Source of the DNA: Clavulina sp. PMI_390
Taxonomy: Eukaryota > Basidiomycota > Agaricomycetes > Cantharellales > Hydnaceae
Direction: 5' to 3'
Assembly: GCA_015039315.1 (NCBI GenBank)
Contig: WIDE01000026.1
Location: 191,277-255,276 of the forward strand
Length of the DNA: 64,000 nucleotides
The position numbers and the translations under genes were made by a program. Below are positions 9,177-21,100 of this stretch, piece by piece (the stretch's first letter is position 1; every line of letters starts with the position of its first letter). Under the pieces are notes generated by a model that was given only the letters and a program-made list of their open reading frames with translations, was not told where the DNA came from and ran no database searches.

Positions 9177-10645
9177 ATGAGCAACGACGCCCTTCCATGG
9201 CATGTTTGCGACGCAGTATTGGCTTCACTGGAGAACTGGACTAATTTGTATCTAGGGTCGAAAAATATCGCCCTAATGCCTTAACTGAGCTTGTTTCTCA
9301 TGGTTCTGTTACTGCAACAAGTTGAGGAAACCGTCGCCTGTACAAGCGTTTAGTTTCCTTAATTGGCTTGTAAAGTTCAGCGGTTCATCGATCAGAACCG
9401 AATTCCCCACCTCTTGTTCTATGGTCCGCCAGGCACCGGTAAAACATCTCTGGTCCTGGCGATGGCGCGACAATTATTTGGTAGTGACTATAAGAAGCAA
9501 ATACTGGAGGTCAGCAACCAAGGATCTGGTTTGGATTGCCCGTTGCCCCCTCCCTTAGTTGACGTGTCGTCCGTCAGCTCAATGCCTCTGATGATCGCGG
9601 TATTGACGTAGTTCGAGAACAAATTAGAGACTTCGCCGACTCAGGAAAATTATTCAAAAAGTATTTGGATTGTCTAGCTTATCACATCTCAGAGGCGTTA
9701 CTGACCACCTAGCACTAGCACCATGATAAAAATTATCGTCCTCGATGAAGCAGATATGATGACGCAAACTGCCCAAGCAGCTCTGCGACGAGGTATGTAC
9801 TCTACAGAGATTGTGCTTGCTATCGCCCATTAATTGCGTTTCAGTAATCGAGCAATATACCAAAAATGTTCGCTTCTGCATCATTTGCAACTATGTGAAC
9901 AAAATCATTCCTGCGATTCAATCCCGTTGCACTAGATTCCGTCTCGGCCCACTCCCCGTGGAAGAGATCAGGAAACGGCTGGATTTTATTGTCGAGAACG
10001 AAAGGTACCGTGATGCTGAGAGGTATTCCCAGTCCCTTTAGCTGACTCCTGACAGTGTTGAGGTGACCCCGGATGGCCTCGATGCTCTCCTCACCCTCTC
10101 AAAAGGAGACATGCGCCGCGCCTTGAACGTGCTCCAGGTATGGCGTCGTTGCATTGTCAAGATAATATATTAACCAGGTTGTAGGCATGCCATGCTGGAT
10201 ATCCTGTTGTTGACCGAACCGCGGTTTATAACTGTACTGGCACTCCCCACCCTGACGACATTGAGGTTATAATCCATGCGATGATGTCTGATGACTTCAC
10301 GACATGCTATAGACGTCAGTGGACCTATCGGATTGTACTTTTCCGGGCTGAATCCTCCCACAGGCATCACATCCATCAAAATCGATAAAGGGCTGGCTCT
10401 CCAAGATCTTCTAACTGCTACCCATCAATATATTGATCGCCTAGACTTACCGAAGCAGTCTCGAGTGTATCTCCTGACAGAACTGGCAAATATTGAGTTG
10501 AGTATGTGTAGGGAAGGAGGGGATCCCTCGCTAACCAAAACTTTGTAGATATCGCATTTCATGTGGAGCAACCGAAAAAATCCAGCTCAGTGGATTAATA
10601 GGGGCATTCAAACATGGGATAGATATTGGCGCCTCTAGCGTATAA
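9177..10645 (+). CDS. RFC3: Replication factor C small subunit (yeast Rfc3, human RFC5)
   Basis: The product is a clamp-loader AAA+ subunit of about 350 residues that helps load PCNA onto DNA. Visible motifs are the start [14 protein letters not shown], the Walker A segment [35 protein letters not shown], the Walker B segment [11 protein letters not shown] (interrupted by an intron), the SRC motif in [18 protein letters not shown], and [11 protein letters not shown]. The end reads [20 protein letters not shown], as in human RFC5. The first intron (9200-9255) starts with GC and not GT; reading it this way restores PWVEKYR. The last intron uses a GTTGAG donor (within 10498-10554), which gives IEYRIS; using the nearby GTATGT donor would shift the frame and truncate the protein. 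Stop is at 10643-10645. Its neighbour UBA2 starts 112 bases downstream. Confidence 0.93.
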
Positions 10646-10716
10646 CATAAAACGAGTATACAGTATAATGTCTCACATGTACTATTAGTATCTGTATTAT
10701 CGTCTTATGTCATACT

Positions 10717-10722
10717 CACGTG
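10717..10722. promoter_or_regulatory. CACGTG box upstream of UBA2
   Basis: CACGTG lies within ACTCACGTGTGAG, 36 bases before the UBA2 start codon in the 112-base spacer after RFC3. It is a candidate bHLH/Cbf1-type site; function is not shown by sequence alone. Confidence 0.3.
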
Positions 10723-10757
10723 TGAGCCACGACTATTCACCATACTTCGCAGTTATT

Positions 10758-13255
10758 ATGCCTCGCTCGACACACGCTGCAGCTATCATTGGTCAAGATT
10801 ATGAATCAATTGTCTCCTCACGGATCTTGATCGTGGGAGCAGGTGGTATCGGTTCTGAACTAGGTTGGGACTGAGTAACAATCAAAACGTCTCTATTGAG
10901 TCAGGCTCACTAACGTTGACTTGGGCAGTCAAGAACATGGTTATGACGGGGTTCTGCGATGTTACTCTCGTGGACCTTGACACAATAGATCTGTCCAATC
11001 TCAACAGACAGTTCCTTTTTCGCAAAGGCGACGTAAAACAGTCAAAATCTCTGGTCCGTTCTGGGATATTCCTAGCTTCTAAATTGGGATTCACGACCTA
11101 CCATAGGTTGCTGCCCGGGCCGTAACGAAGTTTAACCCTGATTCATCCGTAAATCCGATCCATGGTAATGTCAAAGAGGCTCGGTTCGACGTAACATGGT
11201 TTGGAGGATTTCGTCTCGTGTTGAACGCCCTAGATAACCTAGGTTTGCGCCTTTGATCATCCAAACACGAACCCTTATTCAAATAGCAATCTATTAACTT
11301 CGGCACAGATGCACGCCGGCATGTGAATAGGATGTGTGTCGCCGCTGGCGTCCCATTGATTGAGTCTGGGACTGCAGGATACCTTGGTCAGGTACAACCG
11401 ATTATGAAGGTATGAGACCATGTGACCTAGACCAAAGACATTCATGCATACAGGTTTTCGTTTTCCTTCAGGGACTAACTGAGTGCTTTGACTGTATGCC
11501 AAAGCCGACACCGAAAAGTTACCCCGTCTGTACAATTCGTTCAACTCCCAGCACACCCATTCATTGCATCGTTTGGGCCAAATCGTATCTGTTTCCGTAC
11601 GTCTATTGGCACGAAATACCGTCAGAGCTGTGGGCCAAGTACTCTTCTTTCATCTAGAGAACTCTTTGGGGAGCATGATGATACCTCAGAACTCGATGCG
11701 GCTGCAGCCGCGGGTGAGAATGGCGAGTAAATATTCGGTCTTATGCAATTGCAAAGCTGAAACAAAGGTGTATAGCATCAGAAATAGATGAATTACGGAA
11801 AGATGGCCGCGCATTTCAGGTTCTACGAGATGAAATGTTGGCTTCCCCTCAGTTGGATTTAGTCGCTTCAAATATCTTTGATAAGGTACGAAGGAGCACA
11901 GGTGCTGCCAGAAGAGCATATCTAATATCACCGTAGATCTTCAAGACAGATATTGAGAGGCTTCTCAGCATGGCCGACATGTGGAAATTCCGCCAACCAC
12001 CAGATGCATTGGATCGTGCAACTATTCTTAGCTCGACCGGGGAACCTCACTCACAACCTTCAAGTTTGTTGAAAGACCAACGAGAGCTCACCGTGGCAGA
12101 AAACCTTCATTTGTTTGAGGACAGGTAAACATCCAATGTACCGCTTTGTGGATTCCCGCCAACTTAATTCCAATAGTCTGAAACGTTTAGCCCACCGAGC
12201 TCGCCAAGATCACCCTCTTGTATTTGACAAAGATGATGAAGATGCTCTTGATTTTGTCACCGCCGCGTCCAATCTCCGTTCCTATGCATACCACATCCAA
12301 ACTTTGTCTCGATGGAAGGTTAAAGGTCGGTTTTGCTATTATTGCGCCAGAGGATTCTGCACTAACAGTTGGTATACAGAGATGGCGGGCAATATTATAC
12401 CAGCAATCGCTACCACCAATGCCATCATTGCTGGTATTATCGTCTTGCAGGCAGTTCAACTTCTTCAGGCGCTTCAAGTTGCTGAAAAGGATGACTTGCT
12501 GAAACTACCCACTAAAACAAGGAGCGTTTATCTTCAGACAGGGAAGCCCTCTGTCCCCCTCAGCGCAGCATCGATTGCAACTCCAAACTCGCGGTGCCCG
12601 GTATGTAAAGAGACCTACGTGATTGTCCAGTGCGACACCAGTTGTGTCAGCCTGGGAGAGCTCTCTGAGGCTGTACTGGATGTTGAGGTGGCACAGACTG
12701 GATGCCATCGAACCGTGAGTATCTTTGAAGGCACCCGGATTCTGAGTGATCCAGATTGGAGCGACAACCTATCACGTAATCTTCATGACTTGGGATGTCG
12801 ACAAGGGACTTTCATATCTCTGGTCGATGAAGATGAAGTCTATGAAAACATCACCATAGCTGTGACTGATCTCCCGTAAGTTTGCCTGCTTTTTCTTTTT
12901 CTTTTCCTTGCAATTTCTATATATTGATAAGCATAATAGGAGTGGTCACGTAGCAACATCGCGGCCACTCCTCATCCCAAACTTCCACCCTCCACACCGC
13001 CGGCCACCTCCACTGGCCGCACTTTCGCCTCCCACTTCCCCTGTGAAACCAGTCAAGTCTATTGCACAAATACGTAATGGAAAGAGAGAACTCTCTGATG
13101 ATGAGGAGGTGGAATATTCCTCTCGCCAAAAGAAAAGAGCAAGGACAGAAGATTCCGGGAATGACGAGATTATGCTGCTGGATTCTGTGCAATCCTCAAA
13201 TTCCACGCGTCAAGCAACTCTATTGGAGACTGAGGGTCTCGTTATTCTTGATTAA
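10758..13255 (+). CDS. UBA2: SUMO-activating enzyme E1 catalytic subunit Uba2
   Basis: The protein adenylates SUMO and forms a thioester with it, acting with Aos1. It starts [12 protein letters not shown] (ATG 10758). The nucleotide-binding segment reads [19 protein letters not shown] across the first intron, followed by [20 protein letters not shown]. The catalytic Cys lies in [20 protein letters not shown], with its codon at 11529-11531. Further on are [20 protein letters not shown], then [19 protein letters not shown], and paired Cys residues (CPVC, with an earlier CDC-type pair in the ThiF part) for structural zinc. A ubiquitin-fold domain precedes the C-terminal tail. The last exon (about 12942-13255) is Pro-rich, then acidic, with KKRAR, a likely nuclear localisation signal. 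The tail is poorly conserved in this family. The gene converges with ALG7, with 21 bases between stops. Confidence 0.93.
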
Positions 13256-13276
13256 TTACGGCTAGACCTAACGTGC

Positions 13277-14941
13277 TTATCGTCGATCGTCATAGGCTGA
13301 ATAGAAAAGACCGACCAATCCATAACGTATAGTGAAAGCTGCCAGACTGCCCATGGTTTGTAGCATGATACATTCACGCACTAGTCCTGGCTCTGATGTG
13401 GGACCACGAGCGACCAAAACGCAATTGAGTAGGGTGAGATTTGTTGATGATGACAACTCGCCATCGTCATCCCACTCTAGCCGAACGATACCAATGCTAG
13501 CGAGGGTTTGGAGACCAAGGCGAACAACCTTCGTCGGTCTCTTGACAATCTTGAATTTGGAAGGCACCAAAACACCCTTTTTTTCATCGAAGCTAAACAA
13601 GAAATCAGTATATGAGGTTCATGAGACAAGGACGAAGCGCATTTACACCGGCATACGATGACGAGGACAGGGAACAACACCGAAAAGTTGTGGGCAGCTG
13701 ATCACAAAGTTGAAGACCTGGGGAATAAAGAACAATAGCAAAGTTTTGCTAAAGTGTCCAAGGATTCCAACAACTGCAAAAGTCATGCCAGCAAAATAGC
13801 AAAGCGTATCCCCAGGGAAAGCACGTGCAGGATACCTAGACAACATAGTGAGAGCAGATTCTACGTGGCCAGGCACCTATCAACGTACCAATTATACCGA
13901 AGGAAAGCCCAACACACCCCAATCATAGGCAACATGAAGTAAAGGCTAAGGAGGTGGCGATCAACCAGCTCCTTGCTTCCCCAAGCCATGCCTGCCCCAT
14001 ACACTCCACCCAGGTGGAGGGAAGCCACCTTGAAAGTGAACGGCCAGGGAAGATATAGAAGATCATTGGCAGCGATCGAGACCGCGATGACCAGTGCCTG
14101 GGAGGCCTCGATACCATTTACGCCTGCGAGAATATTAATGGAATTCGTGCAGAAGGTGGACAGCATGCTCATGTAGATGTAATAGAGTGGGCCTTTGAAT
14201 TTGCAGGAGGTTAGTTAATATTGGTAGTGGCATATTGGCACCTTCAATACCTAGGTTGAGTATGGTTGTGCCAAAAAGTGAGCGGACAAATCTTGGCAGC
14301 ACAACATGAGTGTTACCGCCTTCCGCAAAGTATACCAACAGCAGAGGGACCGAAGCGATCAACGGGATAGGAAGTTTATAGCGCCATCTGATATCAAACA
14401 CATCGTCGAGAAACCCGAGCAATGTGGCTGAAAGGAGGGACATGATTGCTGCCAAATACATTGCTAACTGGATGTGCCCAATTAGCCAACACTCCACGTC
14501 ACACAATTGATACTCAACTTGTCGATGAGGAAACTCTCCTGAGGTAAGAAGACCAACGGTATTGTCATGTCGGTGGCGCATGAAGTCGGTGAATAAGAAA
14601 GGGATGAAAAGTATCATGCAGGCAATATAGACGCAAGCACAGATCAGTCCCACACTTTCTGCGCTATAAGAGACATTCCGTTAACCCAATCAAGGAGGGG
14701 CGTGGGAGATTACCAACATCTCTGGGCCATTCGGTTTGAGTCGGTCCTTCCCTTTCAGATTTTGAGTGACGAAGTGTGGGCTAACTATGGGGATTAGTTG
14801 TGACGTAGCTAGGAATGCGAGGATGGCAAATCCAATAGATGAATATAGACTAGAGAGAGGAATATCCTGGTATAGGATTGACGTTATGATGGCTGTAAAC
14901 GCCAGTGGAGCGAGTGCATATTGGAACCAGTTCTTGGACAT
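13277..14941 (-). CDS. ALG7: UDP-GlcNAc:dolichyl-phosphate GlcNAc-1-phosphate transferase (Alg7/DPAGT1)
   Basis: This ER membrane enzyme makes GlcNAc-PP-dolichol, the first step of N-glycan precursor synthesis and the target of tunicamycin. The ATG at 14941 starts [18 protein letters not shown]. Several hydrophobic membrane segments are visible. Family motifs include [16 protein letters not shown] at the end of exon 1 ([13 protein letters not shown]), [66 protein letters not shown] and [17 protein letters not shown]. The C-terminal cytosolic/lumenal part carries [18 protein letters not shown] before the stop at 13277. Introns are about 50-60 bases. The gene lies head to tail with DNM1 upstream (76-base spacer) and tail to tail with UBA2. 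Confidence 0.92.
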
Positions 14942-15017
14942 GGCGAAAGCGCCTAAACAGATGTCATCATCGAAACACAATTTCAATATATTCTAGGTGG
15001 GAGATATTGGTGGGAAA

Positions 15018-17987
15018 CTACAACGATGTTGGTTTCAGACTAATTTCTGACAGGAGCTTGAATGCTTCGCGATACGCATCGAGCAAGGACTTCACCCTTG
15101 CGCGCTCATTGACCAAAGTCTCGTCTTCGTCCAACAACTCCGCAAAAAGGTCTGGCTGGTACAGTTTGGTGACTAACCGATTTTGAACCTGTTGCGAGGT
15201 GTTATTCACAAGGAAATGCATAATGGCCTACCGTCGCATTTCAAGTTAGATTACCCATCCAGGAATATAAGAAGAGAGCGATCGACCTTGGGCACGAGAT
15301 CCTGAACAGTCTGACGAACTATGTCAAAATATGTTGCGATCAGACTGCGAATGAGAGAGGTTTCCATCTCTTCTCGACTATTCAAGGGAGGACCCGCTTC
15401 TCCCGAGATCTAGCCGTCGGAAAGTCAATAACGAGGTACGTTTTTACATGCGCGACTTACGACTTCGATATGTTTTCCAAGCGATTTCATGTCAAATGCA
15501 GGACTCCCTCGATCTGGACGATTCGGAGGTAATGAGAAGCCATTGGAAGAGGTGTGAGATCCATTGGGTTCCTTGGAAGAATCATTCCTTGATCCCCAGC
15601 CAGCAGTAGGTGCACCAGGACCTTGAGAAGTAGCTCCGCCGAAGAAATAATTCAGGAAATTCTCACGACCTGCAGCTTGATGGATAGATGCCGACTGAGA
15701 TTGCGAGAAGGATGCGCGAGGTTTTGATGGATTGTGGCCGCCAGATCTATTATTTGATAATTTAGCGAGCAAAGGCATATTAAATGAGTGAAATCTATAC
15801 CCGTGTTCAGATGAGTTAGTCTGGGAGGACGAGTGTAGAGGTTCCGACAGCTCCGCATCGTCGTCGAACGCAGAAGAGCGATCTTCTGCAGGGATCTGGT
15901 CCAAAGATCAGGGGAGTAGATGAGCCAGGGAGCACCCTTTGCTTACGTGATGTTGGGTGTCCATAACCCGTTTCCGGCTTTGCGTGGACGTCATGGTGCT
16001 TGCTGCTGACGCTGTTCCAGCAATGAAGGCAGGGTGGTTGGTGTTAATATACGCAGCCTCAATCGCTATCAAGCTTGAGGTGTAATCCGACGTGGGTCCC
16101 AAGCGTTCACGGAGCAGCTCAGAGACGACATCAATGATCTGGGCGTGGAGTCGAGGGAATCGTTGAAGTTCCTGCTTAAACATAAGACAAGGTGAAGGAC
16201 TAGGAGGCTCTATGAGGCACCATACCGGACTTGTACAATTGTGACAGATTTTGACCAGCTCTTCGTACACCATCTCCACGCATCGGAGACTAGGGGCTTC
16301 GAGGAGTTTGATTTGTGGCTTGACCAGAAGATCAAATGCAGCTATGTATTTTGTGTAAGTCAAGCGAGGGTGTAACGCTCCGCACTACTCACCTTCTGGA
16401 ACAAAAAGGCTTGCTCGCGGGCCAGCAGAATTTCCTAACCACGATAGATAAATCAGACCAGGACGATGAAGCATGGTTCACACTCACGGATCGCGGTTTT
16501 GATATCTGTGAGAGTGAGATTGCTGTTCGTATCGATAGATTGAAGAGCATTGCCAAATACGTCGTGGAAGATATAGTAGATACGAGCTCCCTGGTTAATT
16601 GAGAAAGTTAGTTGTGAAAATTTCGCAGAAAGGCGACTTACCCCAGACAATTCCTTCGTGCTAATGTCCAGTGAGTGACCCTCGATCGAGTCAACAAAAT
16701 CTCGAGCAAATTGAGTCATTAGGCGTAGAATTAATGCACCCTTTAGGATGTGAGCATACCACTTTGCTACATTGAGGTATAAAACTAACCTGGTTCTGGC
16801 CACCAAGAAGCGTTGTATCTCCGAGAGCATTCAGTTCTTGTTGTGTCTGGCCCATGAGGGTGTTGAGGCGGGCTTTCATGTCGGGAAGTTTGTCTCGAAT
16901 GTGATTCATTAAAACCTATTTGCCGATACTCATTGGTCAGAAAGAATGGACAACATGGCGGCGTGACATACTTGATTGAGGGTTTTTGCCAGGTATTTTG
17001 TCCCATTTCTGTGTGACATATTCCGGTAGGCGGGGTGGTTTGCGAAGAACTCTGTTTCTGCGGCGAGGGCTGATTCCATAGTACGTTCGGAATTGATATC
17101 CTGTTGACTTCGATTCACAACCCCAATAAAACCAAGTTTGAGAGGGTAAACCCGCCCGTTGAGGATGTCGACAGCATTTGTTCCTGCGTCCATGAGATCG
17201 AGTTTGGTCAACACACCAATGGTCCTCCGACCTTGCGGGTCCACCGATCGGGCAAGTTTGAGAGAATCTGAGTTCGCAAGATCGACGTTGGCAGGTGAAA
17301 CACTCAAAATAACCGAATTAGGTTTGGAAATATAGTCCAAAACGAGATTCCGTATTTGTCGTTCTATATCAGATGGTTGGTCTCCTACTGGGATCTAGAT
17401 GGAAGTAGTAAGAGTGAATTCATTGACACTGGATTCCATGTTACCTTCGTAAGTCCTGGTAGATCCACAAGTGTGAGGTCAAGGACGTTCGGACTGTAAA
17501 TGCGAAGGTTGATAGGAAGTTTTGATACGCCTTTATTTTGACCTGCAACTCGGAGCGTTTCTGATTCGATTTCTCTCCGAACAGCCGAAAAATCGGTGAA
17601 CCGCTTGTCCATGTGTAGAAATTGGGCATATTCCGCGCCAGGTTCCGATGGCGACGCGCTCGATGTATGGATAAGCTGCAGCACAAGGGGTCGTCTGGTA
17701 ACAATACCCTGTCCTCGAGGGAGAAAATCTCGGCCAACAATCCTGCGAAGAGCATAAGATTAGAGCCCATCGAGGCGAAAGGAAGAAAATGGCAATCCAC
17801 ACGTTTCCAAGACACTGGATTTACCAGCAGATTGACTGCCCACCTGTAGAAGGAGTTAAGCATGCCAGGCGAGAATATTAGGCGGAGAGAGACGTACAAC
17901 GACTATTTGAGGCATGTCAAGTTCGCCGCCCAAAGTTGCGAAAGTGTCTTGCAACTTGTTCACCACTTGGATAAGTTCGGAGTCCAT
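15018..17987 (-). CDS. DNM1: Dynamin-related GTPase of mitochondrial/peroxisomal fission (Dnm1/DRP1)
   Basis: The protein starts [20 protein letters not shown] (ATG 17987). GTPase motifs are all present: P loop [13 protein letters not shown] across an intron, the switch segment [26 protein letters not shown], and [16 protein letters not shown]. The middle domain ([86 protein letters not shown]) matches Dnm1 better than Vps1. The variable insert contains [10 protein letters not shown], similar to the KFLNYFFG found in Dnm1, and the C-terminal GED contains [20 protein letters not shown]. It should form rings around mitochondria and peroxisomes. The gene has many short introns. It diverges from SF3B1 with 209 bases between starts. 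Confidence 0.92.
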
Positions 17988-18131
17988 GGTTGTAAACTCC
18001 GAGCAATCAACGATAGAGACAGGTAGCACAGGAAGTTGAGTGAAAAGCTACAGTGTTTGCTCAAACTTCACGTAGCACGAGTGTTATGTTGGTAGGGGAA
18101 CGAGGGGAATATGGAGGGGCTGATTAGTGTC

Positions 18132-18137
18132 ACGCGT
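18132..18137. promoter_or_regulatory. MluI-type (ACGCGT) hexamer in DNM1/SF3B1 spacer
   Basis: ACGCGT occurs in GTCACGCGTCAC, 60 bases before the SF3B1 start. The hexamer is the core of the yeast MCB element bound by MBF. A single copy near a splicing gene is weak evidence for cell-cycle control. Confidence 0.2.
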
Positions 18138-18196
18138 CACCAGCGTATTGTTTGGTCGTGATCCACAACACTCTTAGTCACCAGAAGCCAGCCCGA

Positions 18197-21100
18197 ATGT
18201 CGGACTCGCAACCTCGTCAACTGGACACCTATACCGTACCAAAAGATATTCTCGATGAATTTAATCAACGTAAGCCATTTGGTAACCGCATCTTCTTCTC
18301 ACTAATGGAACGTGTTATAGTGGCTGAAGATGACGACTTTGACCCCTTCGCCGAAACCGCCAGCAAGCGTCAGGTTGCGGCTCGACAATCCGAATATCAT
18401 AATCGCCGGTTTATGCTTGACCGAACAACTGGTGTGGACGTAGATGCTTTCGCTGAAGGTTCCACAGATGTTGGCTCTAATACCTATGGCCAAGCCATGC
18501 GTGTTGCTGAGCTGGAACGTGAAGAACTGCGAGTACGCCGTGCCATCGAAGAGAAGGAAAAGCGTTCACGGGAGCTTGACTCTTCAATGGATCTTGACAA
18601 AACTCCTCCACGACAAGATTTTGATGCTCTCGCCGATGCTGTTGACCAAACTCCACGAAAGAAGCGCCGCTGGGATGTTGTAAACACCCCCAGCTCGCTA
18701 CCGCCAGATTCGGCATCTCCTTCTGATGCTATCAACGCGGATTTACCTGATACTGTACCAAAGAAGAAGCGGTCAAGATGGGATGCAGCGCCTGTGGAAG
18801 GAGGTGAGGTATCAACAGAGGTGCTCAAACGGTCCCGGTGGGATCAGACTCCGTCAGCTGATCAAGTATCTAGTATACTCGCTACCCCTCTTGGCCTCGG
18901 AGGTATTCCGTCCCATCCCATTGGTGGCCAATATGCTCCCCATGAGGAGAAACACAACCGTTACCTCTCCGATGACGAACTGGATGCGCTACTGCCGAGC
19001 TCTGGTTACGTGATCATCTCTCCTCCCGAGGGATATGCTCAAGCCCATCCATCCCGCAAGCTCGCTCCTCCGTCTACACCACTACCCTCCGGGTTTCAGA
19101 TTCAAGAGCACTCCGACGCCGCAGCTACCCTAGCGGCAGGTGGTCTTGCTCCTGAGGTTCCGACGGAGATACCAGGAGTTGGAGCTCTTGCTTTCTTCAA
19201 AGCGGAGGATGCAGCATACTTCGGGAAGATTCTCAAAGATGACGATGAAACAGAGCTGAGCGTCGAGGAGCTGAAGGAGCGGAAGATTATGCGTCTGCTC
19301 CTGAAAATTAAGAATGGTACTCCCCCTGTCCGCAAGACTGCTCTCCGACAAATCACAGACAAAGCTCGTGAATTTGGTGCTGGTCCACTTTTCGACAAGA
19401 TACTTCCCCTCCTCATGGAACGTACCTTGGAAGACCAAGAGAGACATCTTCTGGTCAAAGTAATAGACCGTGTCTTGTACAAACTCGACGATCTCGTCAG
19501 GCCCTACGTGCATAAAATCCTTGTGGTAATCGAACCCTTGCTCATCGACGAAGATTATTATGCTCGCGTTGAAGGCCGAGAGATCATATCAAATCTTTCA
19601 AAGGCTGCGGGGCTTGCCCACATGATCTCCACAATGCGACCAGACATTGATCATGTCGACGAGTATGTCCGAAACACGACAGCTCGAGCCTTTTCTGTGG
19701 TGGCCTCCGCCCTTGGAATCCCTTCATTGCTTCCCTTCCTCAAGGCAGTCTGTCGTAGCAAGAAATCATGGCAAGCACGGCACACTGGTATTCGCATTGT
19801 ACAGCAAATTGCCATCATGATGGGATGCGCTGTCCTTCCGCATTTGCGTAACCTCGTGGAAGCGATTTCCCATGGGCTTACAGATGAGCAACAAAAAGTG
19901 CGGACCATGACTGCGCTAGGGCTGGCGGCCCTGGCAGAAGCCGCAGCCCCTTATGGGATTGAATCATTCGATTCTGTTTTGAAACCATTATGGCTAGGCA
20001 TTCGCCAGCACCGGGGCAAGGGTCTTGCAGCTTTCTTAAAAGCTATTGGATTCATCATTCCTCTTATGGATCCTGAATTCGCGAACTACTATACCAAAGA
20101 GGTCACCATCATTCTTATCCGCGAATTTCAGAGTTCGGATGAAGAAATGAAGAAGATTGTGCTGAAAGTCGTGAAACAGTGTGCGGCCACTGAAGGTGTG
20201 ACACCAGCGTACATCAAAACCGACATCCTCCCCGAATTTTTCAAATCCTTTTGGGTACGTGTCTTTCCACTTATTTCTAAGCGTTTTTGTTGATTGCCAT
20301 GAGTTGGCAGGTGCGGCGCATGGCGCTAGATAGGAGGAACTACCGCCAGGTAGTCGAAACCACTGTTGAGCTCGCCCAGAAAGCAGGAGTCTCTGAGATA
20401 GTTGGTAGAATTGTAAATGATCTGAAAGTAAGCTCAGCTCTCGGTCATTCTTTGAGGTTGTTAAACGTTGCCCCATTAGGATGAGGCCGAACCTTATCGC
20501 AAGATGGTCATGGAGACAATCACCAAAGTCATCACCTCGCTCGGCGCTTCTGATATCGACGAGAGACTGGAAATTCGGCTAGTTGATGGGATCATATATG
20601 CGTTCCAAGAGCAAACGTCAGAGGACCAGGTCATGCTTGACGGTTTCGGCACTGTCGTTAATGCGTTAGGTACGGGTGGCACTTCCTTTATCCCCATGTC
20701 TTTCTCACCATCTACGCAGGCATTCGCGTCAAACCATATCTCACCCAGATCGTCACAACTGTTCTATGGCGACTCAATAATAAAAGTGCCAAGGTACGAC
20801 AGCAGGCTGCTGATCTAACCACTCGCTTGGCTGTCGTAATCAAGCAGTGCGGAGAGGATCAATTGCTGAGCAAGGTCTGTCCAGGTCCTTGTGCACATGA
20901 TTTGATTCTTGCCCGTGGCTAACCCCCCCCCTTAGCTTGGTGTAGTGCTATTTGAGCAACTCGGAGAAGAATACCCAGATACTCTTGGCAGGTGCGTCCG
21001 AGTACTACACTCCTCTCGGCCAGGCTGGTGGCGTGGTCCTAACTGTGTACTATAGCATTATTGCTGCCGAAGGTGCTATCGCAAATGTGGTCGGAATGAC

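Noticed and set aside
10550..10645. Apparent frameshift at the end of RFC3
   Set aside because: Choosing the GTTGAG donor for the last intron restores the conserved IEYRIS...[12 protein letters not shown] ending, so no mutation is needed.
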